A stretch of 64,000 bases of DNA from Simmondsia chinensis. Lineage: Eukaryota > Streptophyta > Magnoliopsida > Caryophyllales > Simmondsiaceae. Positions 55,048-64,000 of the stretch are shown one piece after another. Within the stretch, counting starts at the first letter, position 1; each line of letters starts with the position of its first letter. A program made the translations under genes and the position numbers. Under the pieces are notes generated by a model. It was not told the origin of the DNA. It was given only the letters and a program-made list of their open reading frames with translations, and did not search any database. The stretch is taken from the NCBI GenBank assembly GCA_018398585.1, contig JAGTTD010000020.1, positions 20,494,350 through 20,558,349 on the forward strand, written 5' to 3'.

Positions 55048-56427
55048 TCAATGACAAAACTCTTGAAGTAGAAGAATCCATCTAATGAGCCTAGGTTTCG
55101 TTTCTTTCTTAGAGAGCAAATATTTCAACGCAGCATGGTCAAAATAGATAAAGACTTTTGACCTCAAAAGATAGGAACGAAACTTTTCAAGGGCAAACAC
55201 AACAACTAGCAGCTCCTTTTCAGTGGTGGTGTAATGGCATTGTGAATCATTAAAAGTTTTACTGGCAAAGTAAATGACATGAGGCACCTTGTTCACTCTT
55301 TGACCAAGGATGGCACCTCTAGCAAAATCAGAAGCATCACACATAATTTCAAAAGGGAGAGAGTAATCAGGTAGCTGCATAATAGGGGCTGACACAAGTA
55401 ATGATCTAAGCTTTTGAAATGCTTCTAGGCAAGACTCATCAAACTCAAATGATATCTCCTTAGCTAGCAAGCTAGTTAATGGTCTGGCCAACTTCCCAAA
55501 GTCCTTAATGAATCTTCTATAGAAATCTGCATGACCTAGAAAGGATCTAACTTGCTTCATATTTGAGGGAGGGGGTAAGTTTGCAATCAGATCTACCTTA
55601 GCCTTATCAACCTCAATACCCTTCTTGGACACTGTATGACCCAATACAATCCCCTCTTGAACCATAAAGTGACTCTTTTCCCAACTCAAAACAAGATTGG
55701 TCTCTTCACATCTTTTTAGCACAAGTCTTAAATTCTGCAAACATTCATTAAACGAAGGTCCAAAAACAGAGAAATCATCCATAAAAACCTTAAGAAATCT
55801 ATCTACCATATCATAAAAGATAGACATCATGCATCTCTGAAATGTAGCAAGCGCATTATATAAACCAAATGGCATCCTACGGTAGGCAAATGTGCCAAAG
55901 GGCCACGTAAAAGTCATTTTTTCCTGATCCTCTGGGTAGACTGCTACTTAGTTATATCCATCAAGAAAACAGTAAAAGCTCTAACTAGCTAACTTCTCCA
56001 AAATCTGGTCAATGAATGGTAGAGGAAAATGGTCCTTCCTAGTGGCAGAGTTAAGCTTCCTATAGTCAATACATACTCTCCAGCCTGTGGTCTCTCTTGT
56101 GGGTACTAACTCTCCATCATTACTCCTATCCACAGTAACGCCCAACTTCTTTGGGACTACCTGAACAAGACTAACCCACCTACTATCAGAAATTGGGTAA
56201 ATGATACCCGCATCAAGTAATTTCACAATCTCTTTCTTTACCACTTCCTTCATGTTAGGGTTCAACCTCCTTTGCATCTCTCTAGTGGGTCTAGCATTCT
56301 CATCAAGAAAAATCATATGCATACAAATGGAGGGGTCTATACCCTTCAAATCAGCCACAGACCACCCAATGGCACTCTTATGATCACTAAGTACTATCAT
56401 CAAAGCATCCTCCTGTTCCCTAGACAA
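55048..56427 (-). pseudogene. Athila reverse transcriptase and RNase H
   Basis: 56427-55981 begins RT (EIVKLLDAGIIYPISDSRWV, VQVVPKKLGVTVDRSNDGEL, GWRVCIDYRKLNSATRKDHF). After a short broken stretch, 55917-55048 continues with [20 protein letters not shown] and the catalytic FMDD ([15 protein letters not shown]), then [15 protein letters not shown]. RNase H has [19 protein letters not shown] and [20 protein letters not shown]. The long insertion between VPKK and GWRVC is a lineage mark of Athila/Tat elements. Confidence 0.88.
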
Positions 56428-57627
56428 CTAAGAAGAGATAATCACAGGTAAAGTCTCATCGGGTCCTAAGAAAGCATACTTAAGAGTAGATGGCAACGAC
56501 TTAAGTTCAAGTTTAGGTGGTGAAACTATGGAAGGCAAGGCAGGGGAATCCGAAAGCGTAGGTAAGGCTTCTACTTTTGACAACCAATGACAAGTCTCTA
56601 AAGGGGCACATATCTCAAGCAAATCATTCATCTCTCTAATGTCATTTTCAATCTCAAAATCATCAAAACAATCGTATACTAGTGCTCGCTCAAGGGAATA
56701 ACTAACTAGGATAGAAGGGAGTGTTTGGTCCACCAAATCATCTCTAATATTAACCCAGAAACACTCCGACTCATCATCACTAGTGGGTGACAACGAAGCC
56801 TTAAAAATATTTAACCTAATAGTCATATTGGCAAAGCTAACATCCATTACCCCAGATCTACAATTAATGGCAGCATTGGCCGTCGCTAAGAAAGGCCGAC
56901 CTAGAATGACAGGGACATAGTTTTTTGAATGACTAGAAGGTTCCATATCAAGCATGAGGAAATCAGCAGGAAACAAGGCTTTGTCTGCTCTCACTAGCAC
57001 GTTAATCAGCTCACCAAGGGGAATTCTAGTTGATCTATCTGCTAATTGCAAGGTCACCGCGGTGGGTTGCAACTCTCCCAGGCCTAACTTCTCATAAACC
57101 GAGTAAGTAATAATGTTGACACTTGTTCCTAAGTCCAGTAGGGCTTTATCGATTGGGTAGTCCCCAAGTAAACAAGAGATGGTGGGGATACCAGGGTCTT
57201 TGTACTTAACTGGAGTGTCACACTTTAGAATAGAGCTCACTTTCTCGGTTAAGAACACTTTTTTAGGCAGATGTGCTCTAGATCGCCTCTTTTGGTTTAG
57301 AAGGTCCTTAATAAATTTTGCATAGGCCGGGATCTGTTTAATTGCATCAAGAAGGGGTATGTTTATCTTTACTTGCCTAAATGTCTCCAAAATATATTCC
57401 CACTTCTTGTCCTTTCCATTTGGATGTGGCGCAATTAAAGCTTGGAGGAAGGGTACTCTAGGTCCATATGACGAGGGAAGAGCAGAGGCTTTAGGAGTGG
57501 GAGAAGGGTGCGTGACCTCATCAGTCCCCTTTTCTCTCTCCTTGCTTTTCTCTTCTTCCTCACCACTTATGGGTACTTCACTTTCAGCGCTCACCCCATT
57601 GTCAACCTCCTTCCCATTTCTTAACAC
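56428..57627 (-). pseudogene. Athila gag-protease region
   Basis: A 399-codon open frame. After a charged N-terminus (MLRNGKEVDNG) comes PFLQALIAPHPNGKDKKWEY, then LETFRQVKINIPLLDAIKQI. The aspartic protease reads CLLGDYPIDKALLDLGTSVN, in which D-L-G-T is the active site, then KNYVPVILGRPFLATANAAI. It ends at a TAG before RT. Processing of gag-pol would depend on this domain. Confidence 0.85.
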
Positions 57628-57699
57628 TGTAATGGATTTTGCTTGTTCTTGTTGGCAAGGATAGTTGTCTTGTCTTATACAGTTCCTAGGGTTCTCTAC

Positions 57700-59115
57700 A
57701 GCCTGGCTAGGAAGTCTTCCCTCATCTCTCCTACTCAGAGTGTTAGCTAGTTAACCTATTTGGGTTTCTAGCCTTGCAATTGATTGTGTATGGGAGTGGA
57801 GGAGTTCGGAATTAGCTTCCAAACCTTTCGGCGCACTCCAAACATTCTCTTCAAAATTAGAATTAGAGCTCAAATTGGGAGGTTGAGAGTAGTTGGAAGC
57901 ATACCCTTGCGGTTGAAAACCGATGGGTCGTGTCATACCAGGTAATTGAGGTCGTGGGTTCTGTTGTTGTGGCATAAACTATCCTTCTCCTCCTTGCCTC
58001 CATGAGAAGTTAGGATAGTTTCTCTAGCCCGGATTGTAAGTATTAGCGTATGGGTCGTTTCGAGAGAATCCTTGGGCTGCATTGACTTGTTCCTCTGACC
58101 ACTTCACATAAGGTGAAGCAGAGGGGCAGTCATGTGTAGAATGAGAGACACTAGAACATGAAAAGCAAGCACTGTGCACATTTGAAACATGAGACACATT
58201 AGGTGCAGTAGAGCGGGCTAGTGTCATCTTAAATAGGGAAGTTAACTGCTCTACGGAAGAGGCAAGAGAGTCTACTTTCTTATCTAAGATGGAGGAGTGA
58301 GCAATCTCATTTACTCCTCTATCTAACCTAGTAGCATTAAGACGTGCGGCAGATTGTTGTGAATTCTTATTCCAAAGTTCAAACAGGTCCCACGCCTCGT
58401 CCTCATTCTTTCTAAGGAACTGACCACCACATGAGACATCAACAATTTGTTGACCCTTCTCGTTTAACCCATAATAGAAATTTTGGACTAGTTACCATTT
58501 AGGGATAGCATGATGCGGACAAGCTCGTAAGAGTTCCCTAAACCTATCCCAACTCTCGTGAAACTCTTCAATAGGAAGTTGGGCAAAGGCGTTAATGGCT
58601 CTCCTAGCGGTGTTAGTCTTGCTAATGGGATAGAATTTCTTAAGAAATTCTTGTTGCATTTGAGTCCAAGTACTAATCGGCTCACTAGGTAAGGTGCTTA
58701 ACCAATATTTAGCCTTTTCCTTTAAAGAGAAAGGAAAGAGGCGAAGCAAGATGGCGTCATCACTGACGTTAGGAATCCTAAAGGTTAAGCAAACCTCCAT
58801 GAAACTGTCCAAGTGTGTGTAAGGGTTTTCATTACCTAAGCCGTGGAATGAAGGAAGCATTTGTATAGTATATGGCTTAAGCTCGAACTGATGGGCTACG
58901 GGTGGCAACCTAATGCAAGAGGGTGAAGCGTATGTGGCGGGAGTAAAGTAGTCCATAAGTGTATGTGGTTGTTGTTCGTCAGCCATTACTAAATAAGAGC
59001 TAACACTAGCGGATTTTGCTCGGTGTTGAGCTCTAAGGTCTCTTAAAGTTTTTTCGATTTCAGGGTCGAATCTAGCAAGGTCAAGAGATAAAGAGCAATG
59101 ACCGTGCATAAACAA
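57700..59115 (-). pseudogene. Athila gag
   Basis: 59115-58488 gives the gag core: QMLPSFHGLGNENPYTHLDS, LLRLFPFSLKEKAKYWLSTL, EFLKKFYPISKTNTARRAIN and SWDRFRELLRACPHHAIP, then a stop. The same phase continues through 58227-58024, with a knuckle CFSCSSVSHSTHDC, and 57975-57751, which is Gln/Asn/Pro-rich. At least four stops lie in the phase. The order and motifs are those of Athila gag. Confidence 0.85.
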
Positions 59116-59463
59116 TTAACCACGCAAAGCAAGTAAATTAAAAATTAAATAAGCAAAATAGATAAAACAGACGAATCAAATACAAAAAAGAAAAGGCAAA
59201 TAACAAGATATCCTAAAATCTACTTATGCACGAAAATCGCAAGAAAAATAATGCTAATAAAAAGAAAATAATTTTTTTTTATTTTTAGAAAAGAAACAAT
59301 AACAATTAAAGAAAATTAAAAATTATGAATTCTAAATTAAGAATCAAATTAAGATTTAAAATCCTAGGTCGAAAAATAAAATAAATTAATTTAAAATAAA
59401 AGAAGAAATTGAAAGTTAAAAATCAAAGAAAATCACAAAAATAAAATCATGAACGTTGCCTAG
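59116..59463 (-). other. Athila leader between primer site and gag
   Basis: A-rich, non-coding. It lies between the primer binding site and the gag start and would include the packaging signal; none can be defined from sequence. Confidence 0.6.
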
Positions 59464-59481
59464 TCCCCGGCAACGGCACCA
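59464..59481 (-). other. Primer binding site (Asp-tRNA type), Athila
   Basis: The minus strand reads TGGTGCCGTTGCCGGGGA, one change from the usual Athila site. It lies nine bases inside the LTR end. Confidence 0.9.
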
Positions 59482-59490
59482 AAATCTTGA

Positions 59491-59640
59491 TGTGTTTTTC
59501 AACGTTTATCAAAATTTAATATAAAACCCTATCTAATAAACACACTTAAATTGAAGTATAGGGCGAAACGGTGTCGAACCACAGGGACTAAGAGTGCGTG
59601 AATTTTACTCTATGACTTCAATTGATTTGAATAAAATGAA
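59491..59640 (-). repeat. Athila 5' LTR, truncated
   Basis: Only about 150 of about 1,440 bases remain (tgtgtttttcaacgtttatc onward). It ends abruptly at gaataaaatgaa, where LINE-C sequence starts. Confidence 0.8.
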
Positions 59641-59771
59641 ATCCATCCACACCATCACCTTCCGTCATCCTCTCCTTCGCCTGCCTACGGCCAGCTCCGC
59701 CACCACCAGGTGAAACCCCCCTGTCCCATTTTCTCTCTCCTCTTTCCCATCCCAACGATATTCCTGCTATT

Positions 59772-61591
59772 ATGGGGGTGTCTATTTTTGTTGATGGATT
59801 ACCTGAAAGAACAACAAATTCTTGGCTTAAAGCTGTTTTTCGTGGCTTTAAGTCAATTTACGATGCTTTTGTGCCTGTTAAGAAAAGGTTGAGGTCAAGG
59901 TTGTCTTTTGGTTTTGTTTGGTTTTCGAAGTATGGCGAAGTGGCACGGGCTATTACATCCATGGATCGTATATGGGTGATGGGGGCTAAACTCAGAGTTC
60001 AATGGGCTAACCCAATCATAAGATCAATTACTACTACTATGCGAAACCAGCCTCAAACTAGGATTCCCCATCAGTTCAGGAACATGGAAGACAGTCAGGA
60101 TCAGGGGAGGGCTGAGGAGTCTGCATCTGTTAATATTCCGAAGATTGTAGTATCAAATACCAATAAGTGTGTGGAGGCTTGGCTTGAGCGGGCTCTAATT
60201 GCGCATACGGCTGATGAGGCTAGCCTTGATGATATTCTCACGTTTATCACCGAAAACAATCTCTACGAGCTAACCCTAAAGGGTTAAGCTCTTCCTCCTT
60301 TATCCTGGTATATGATTCTGTGGACACCTTTGAGTCCTATAGTGGGCTGCACCTTGAGATTCTATTGAGGAAATTCAAAGAGGTTTATAAGTACAATGGC
60401 AAGACCCTTGGCTCTGTTGAGAGAAGGGTGTGGATTGAGGTTTATGGATTGCCTCTTCAATGTTGGTCTAAGGATTACTTCACTGATATCGCAAAATTGT
60501 GGGGAAAGTTCGTCAGAAGGGATGCAAGGACATCCGCTATGAGATATGTCGATGTTGCTAGGATCCTTATTGACACTTGCTCCACTACATACATTCACCA
60601 GACAGTCCAAGTTCAGTCTATTAGGGGATCACGTTTGGTTCTTATCAAGGAGGGTAATTCTGAGGTAATTCCCGACTATTCATCCAGAGTTGTTGCTTTA
60701 GTGGCTTCGGCAAGATTGGCCAGGGAACAGACCTTATTTGGGACGCAAATCAATCGAGATAGTCATGACACAATAGTGACACGGCAATACTCGCGGGCAG
60801 AATCTCCCCCTGTTCAAATGATGGATGCTGTTGAGCTCAATATAGCCCCAAGTAGGGGCAGGAATGAGGGTATGTGGGTCTTAGAGCATTCATTGGGATA
60901 GATCTCTATCCACTGCAATGGTCAATACTCGTGGAGGTCGGCTTTGGAGTGCTTCTTTCTGCATTTGTCAATTCTACCTCCCGTTGTGCATCCTATATCC
61001 CTATTCCCACACTAGGATGTCCGAGAAAACCATCATCCTCCTCTTCTCCTCTTGCGGGTCGAGGAGGATAACTCTGATGCTTTACAGCTTAAGGCTCAGA
61101 TATCACCTGATGAGAGTGAAGTTCGAGGAAACACTAGCGATAATGACTCTTCAGACTCTGGCCCCGAATTCCCACCAGGCTTTGAGCCCCCGAACTTGCT
61201 TAGAGACCGTCATATTGAGGATAGTACACTTGAGAACTGCCACGTGCCAGTGCCGTTTGGGGAGGGACCTAGCTTAACTCGGAGGAAAAAGGGAAAATTG
61301 CAGACGACAAAACAGGGGAGGCAAGCCTTAAAGCGTAAGGCGAAGGAGAAGGAGAAGCGGGAGCTTCAAGAAATCCTAAAGGACATGTCGCCCGGAAGTA
61401 ATTCACAGAAGTGGACAGAGAACACTAGAAAGAAGAAGAAGAAGAATTTGGGAAATCGGGGCAACCATGTCTCTGATGCGGGTCAAGTCAAGGAAACAAT
61501 CCAAGTTATAGAGATGGGAAAAAGATTGGGCTTGGGTTTTAACGGTGTTGATCCGGCTTCGGTGAGTGTTGTTCTACATGGAAGGCTGTGA
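59772..61591 (+). pseudogene. LINE-C ORF1: RRM plus DUF4283-like protein
   Basis: ATG at 59772 opens an RRM: SIFVDGLPERTTNSWLKAVF, then SRLSFGFVWFSKYGEVARAI. A frameshift near 60290 leads to a DUF4283-like block at 60320-60901: RVWIEVYGLPLQCWSKDYFT, LWGKFVRRDARTS and VARILIDTCSTTYI. After a stop at 60899-60901 and another phase change, 61052-61591 gives an acidic then Lys-rich tail (GPEFPPGFEPPN, then NTRKKKKKNLGNRG). The architecture is the same as LINE-B ORF1 with little sequence identity, so they are different families. It would be an RNA-binding protein if intact. Confidence 0.75.
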
Positions 61592-61898
61592 TGGGTTTTT
61601 GTGAATTCTAGGTTCCTCGCGTTCAGTTTTCGGTTGTGTGTGTCCTAGTTTCGAGCAAGTTCCTATGCTTCAGTTTGCTCCCTGTTCCTGCTATTTTGGT
61701 TGGGTTTTCTTGTTTTCTTTGTTTTTGTGTGCTCGGGTTTGTGGTGCGTTTGTTTTCCCTGTTTTTGTTGTTCTTTCTTTTCTTTTGGTTGTCTCTTGTT
61801 TCCGCCGCTCTTGTTCGAGTGACTTCAGGTCTCGCTTTGTTGAGTAGCCTGCTTATTCTGCGATTTTGTCGCTAATTATCAAAAAAAAAAAAAAAAAC
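61592..61898 (+). other. LINE-C 3' UTR and poly(A)
   Basis: T/G-rich, ending gacttcaggtctcgctttgt, then gagtagcctg, then ttgtcgctaattatc and A-run. The last ~75 bases match the retroposon ends at 17527 and 43326. Open frames in it are T-rich artefacts. Confidence 0.7.
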
Positions 61899-61906
61899 TA
61901 AACATT

Positions 61907-62560
61907 CTCAAGGTCTACAAGTTATATAGTCTGGCGAATGTATCAGGCAGGTTCTTAATTCTTTATAAGATACATCGAGATACTCCAAATGTATCAACTC
62001 AACCATGCTCCACACCCATAAATGCTTAAAATGTATAAGAAAAGTTTTGAGATCTATGGATGTAGTCGTTGTACGTATGTTTGCGATGATATTGGGTGAT
62101 AAAAGCTTGCAGCCCTTGTTTCGTAAAATGTAAAGCTTGCAGTTCTTTTGTTGTAGAATGTACACATAGATGTCGGATATCATCAATATCAAACGAGTGA
62201 TTACTATTCCCCTTAGCACTGTCTTTCATAGCCTACCATTCTTGTTGTAAAATGACTTGTGCAAACACATGAACCAGGCCATGCATCTTACAAGATTGAA
62301 GAAAGAATTATTCAAAAAAGATAGAGAAATGTTTTTCTCCGATATCCACCATATCTTCATTTTGGCTTTGTAAATAACTTTGGGAAATTCACACTTGGAT
62401 CAATTTTTCCTTTGAGATTCGAGCATAAAAAGCAAAAGCAACATTCCTAGCGTCTCAAGGGATCCCGCCTAAGCAAAATCATTGTTTCACGGCTGCACAT
62501 GGAAAATAAGGGAAGCTTAGTTTTAATGAAGGCAGGATCCCCGATTCCACTTAACTAGAT
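61907..62560 (-). pseudogene. Second NLR fragment, inverted relative to 44640-45555
   Basis: On the minus strand the region from 62545 reads LPSLKLS-like, then a Cys-Ser-like CF.. block, then KGKIDPS-like sequence. Next come DDIRHLCVHSTTKELQALHF, then SIDLKTFLIHFKHL and IHLEYLDVSYKELR. Most blocks of the 44640-45555 copy are present in the same order, with indels and frame changes. It has a deletion in the LRR start and a SINE scrap at 62438-62470. It ends against the LINE-C poly(A). It cannot encode a receptor. Confidence 0.78.
62438..62470 (-). mobile_element. Extremely 5'-truncated Au-like SINE tail (copy 5)
   Basis: The minus strand reads AGGCGGGATCCCTTGAGACG, then CTAGGAATGTTGC, the last 33 bases of the SINE tail. 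The 8-base flanks aagcaaaa at 62430-62437 and 62471-62478 may be a target duplication, though low complexity limits the inference. Confidence 0.55.
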
Positions 62561-62689
62561 TTGGGCCTAATTATTATTATTATGTGTAGTTTTTGCATAA
62601 AAGCTAGTTCGCACGAATAGTTAGAGTCACTAAACTAGCCTACAAGACTTTGATCTAGTTGTAAACACTATCGAAATTGAGGTCTTAAA

Positions 62690-63070
62690 ACACGAGACGT
62701 TGAAATGCCAATCACCTCAACTCTATGTTGGTGTATTTTCAAAGTATGTAAGAATATAATTCTGGTGTCTTTTGGTAAAGAGGTGTGTCTCTTCATGTGA
62801 AGAGATGAGTCTTTTCTAAGAGACACTTGAAAAACTATAAATACCTTCCATCTCAAGATTAATATGTATATCAAACAATATTTTATCATTTTCTTCTTCT
62901 TCCATCTCAAAAATTCGTCATCTCTACACTCATTCTCGCTTTGTATTTTGGTTTCAATGTATCCTTGAGACTTTTTAAATAAAGACCAAATAAGTCTTAA
63001 AGAAAATGATTCAGCTACACGCCTTGAAGCCGTTGTTGTTATTGTACTCATTTTATTGAATTTCCCTTAT
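62690..63070 (+). repeat. Possible solo LTR of a copia-like element
   Basis: gtcttttggtaaagaggtgt, then cttttctaagagacacttga, then aactataaatacc (TATA-like) and a long pyrimidine-rich leader follow the usual order of a copia LTR promoter. No TG...CA ends or target duplication could be fixed. Confidence 0.35.
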
Positions 63071-63599
63071 ACTCTAAATCAACTTTATTTTGTTTTATAC
63101 GTATGCAAAGCTTTTTCTTAACGGAAGTGCTATATATGCACAATTTAGATGTACTGCAAGTTAAATACATAATTATATGTTAGTTGGAGCTTATATTATA
63201 TAATGGTATGTTACTATATGTATCAGATAATCAAATTGCATATAATTGTTTATGTTGAATGATCCTTCCCTAATATAAGACTTCTAGATTTGTTGCCTCA
63301 AGGTCAATGAATAAGGTGTACTTGTCTATGCAGCTCGTCGTTGTTTAAAGTATATTCCAGACCAACATTCTTCATCAGCTCTTGATGAAACAAAATGCAT
63401 GTAAACTTGAAGTTTATGTATCATTTATGTATTACTTAAATAGAATCTTGAATTTGTCTTACAAGCCTTCATAAGAAATAGATGTAACATTTGATCAACC
63501 TCGTGCAGAATTGTGTTTAAACATGGACTATCAAGGTCCTCGGAATTGTTTCTCATAGACTACAATTGACCATTGTTCTGTGTCGACCATTATCTTCAA

Positions 63600-63701
63600 C
63601 ACATGAGACAATATAGGAACGGCTTTGATTAGTTGTATGTGAGTGATATACACATGAGACAATATAGGAACGGCTTTGATTAGTTGTATGTGAGTGATAT
63701 A
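63600..63701 (+). repeat. Perfect 51-bp tandem duplication
   Basis: cacatgagacaatatagg... to ...gtgagtgatata occurs twice without a mismatch at 63600-63650 and 63651-63701. No function is seen. Confidence 0.95.
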
Positions 63702-64000
63702 CTGATCGAATACTCTAGACTTGATCAGTGTCCGACGACTCTCGTGCCACTCGTGATTTTGGGGTGAAATAGGCTTATAGGTGGACCTGACATGCCAAGA
63801 CGATCATGCCCAGCGCTCGATGAGATATTTCGGTTTTATCTCATTGTGACATCGGCTTGTGCTACATGTTGGCAGAACGACTAATCAAGACTAATCTCAA
63901 CCAGCTCCACTACAACTTCTCCAAGTTAATGTGCAGATTTCTTGTACATCAAATATATGCTGTTGTGTCTTTGATATGCTTTCTTTTGCCTGTGATCTCT

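Larger units (their letters stand above)
45682..59640 (-). mobile_element. Athila-type Ty3/gypsy element, LTR interrupted by copia-4
   Basis: A minus-strand gypsy element. It has an Asp-tRNA-type primer site at 59464-59481 and Athila-type gag, protease, RT, RNase H and integrase (59115-53600), then a long non-coding region. The 3' LTR of about 1.44 kb (45682-46850 plus 52033-52303) is split by copia-4. The 5' LTR survives only at 59491-59640, where LINE-C DNA begins. The overlapping LTR ends differ at about 12 percent of sites by eye. Most of gag-pol is in one phase with many stops. It is old and inactive. Confidence 0.9.
59641..61898 (+). mobile_element. LINE-C: ORF1-only LINE derivative
   Basis: It has a GC-rich 5' leader (59641-59771) with ccaccaccaggtgaaa, then an ORF1 relic (59772-61591). 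The 3' UTR and poly(A) (61592-61898, ending tcgctaattatc plus about 17 A) follow directly. No endonuclease or RT sequence is present. The ends are those of a plus-strand L1 element. No target duplication was found: the left junction is the truncated Athila LTR, the right junction is NLR sequence. Confidence 0.75.
62561..64000. other. Non-coding DNA, no gene seen
   Basis: AT-rich. It holds a possible solo LTR at 62690-63070 and the 51-bp duplication at 63600-63701. The frame at 63051-62668 has no known domain and lies in the LTR-like part. Confidence 0.5.

Noticed and set aside
61636..61875. Hydrophobic frames after LINE-C ORF1
   Set aside because: T-rich 3' UTR of LINE-C just before its poly(A); not a gene.
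62668..63051. A 127-codon minus-strand frame
   Set aside because: No domain; it overlaps an LTR-like segment read in the opposite direction.

Overview
This window is AT-rich plant nuclear DNA, from a eudicot whose species I cannot fix. Three things show this: one intact three-exon auxin-conjugating GH3 gene; LTR retrotransposons with plant tRNA primer sites (initiator Met and an Athila-type Asp site); and plant-type LINEs, hAT MITEs and Au-like SINEs. Most of the window is nested transposable elements. GH3 (20742-26864, plus strand) is the only protein gene that looks functional.

Layout, left to right. (a) 1-1550: AT-rich DNA with two opposite-facing copies of a composite SINE whose head is 5S rRNA and whose tail is Au-SINE-like. 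(b) 1551-6650: an old, badly broken Ty1/copia element on the minus strand. (c) 6690-14090: a plus-strand LINE relic split by a 6,031-bp Ty3/gypsy chromovirus (6967-12997, target duplication cgtag, LTRs differing at about 10 of 396 sites). (d) 14090-20640: gene-poor DNA with a ~131-bp tandem array, a TIR element, several LINE/SINE 3' tails, and a long foldback element ending about 240 bp before the GH3 start codon. (e) 20742-26864: GH3. Intron 1 carries a 5S-headed SINE with a perfect 11-bp target duplication; intron 2 carries a MITE and two retroposon remnants. (f) 27223-27676: a complete hAT-type MITE. (g) 28295-42061: an old minus-strand copia element with a 137-bp LTR, split by a plus-strand copia element (30426-36293, target duplication atagg), by a LINE that has lost most of ORF2 (38104-41335), and by a hAT-like MITE. 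(h) 42062-44600: non-coding repeat DNA with a retroposed LINE/SINE tail (16-bp target duplication) and a truncated Au-like SINE. (i) 44640-62560: two inverted fragments of one CC-type NLR resistance gene. Between them lie a minus-strand Athila-type gypsy element (45682-59640), a young copia element (46851-52027) nested in the Athila LTR, and a LINE relic with ORF1 only (59641-61898). (j) 62560-64000: non-coding, with a possible solo LTR and a perfect 51-bp duplication.

The genes do not form a pathway: GH3 acts alone and the rest are autonomous or parasitic elements at different stages of decay. The most distinctive signals are the 5S-rRNA/Au chimeric SINE family (five copies in several truncation states), the ORF2-deleted LINEs that keep an RRM plus DUF4283-like ORF1, the LINE-like 3' end shared by many short insertions, and the foldback element just upstream of GH3. 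All identifications come from reading the sequence; no database search was run.
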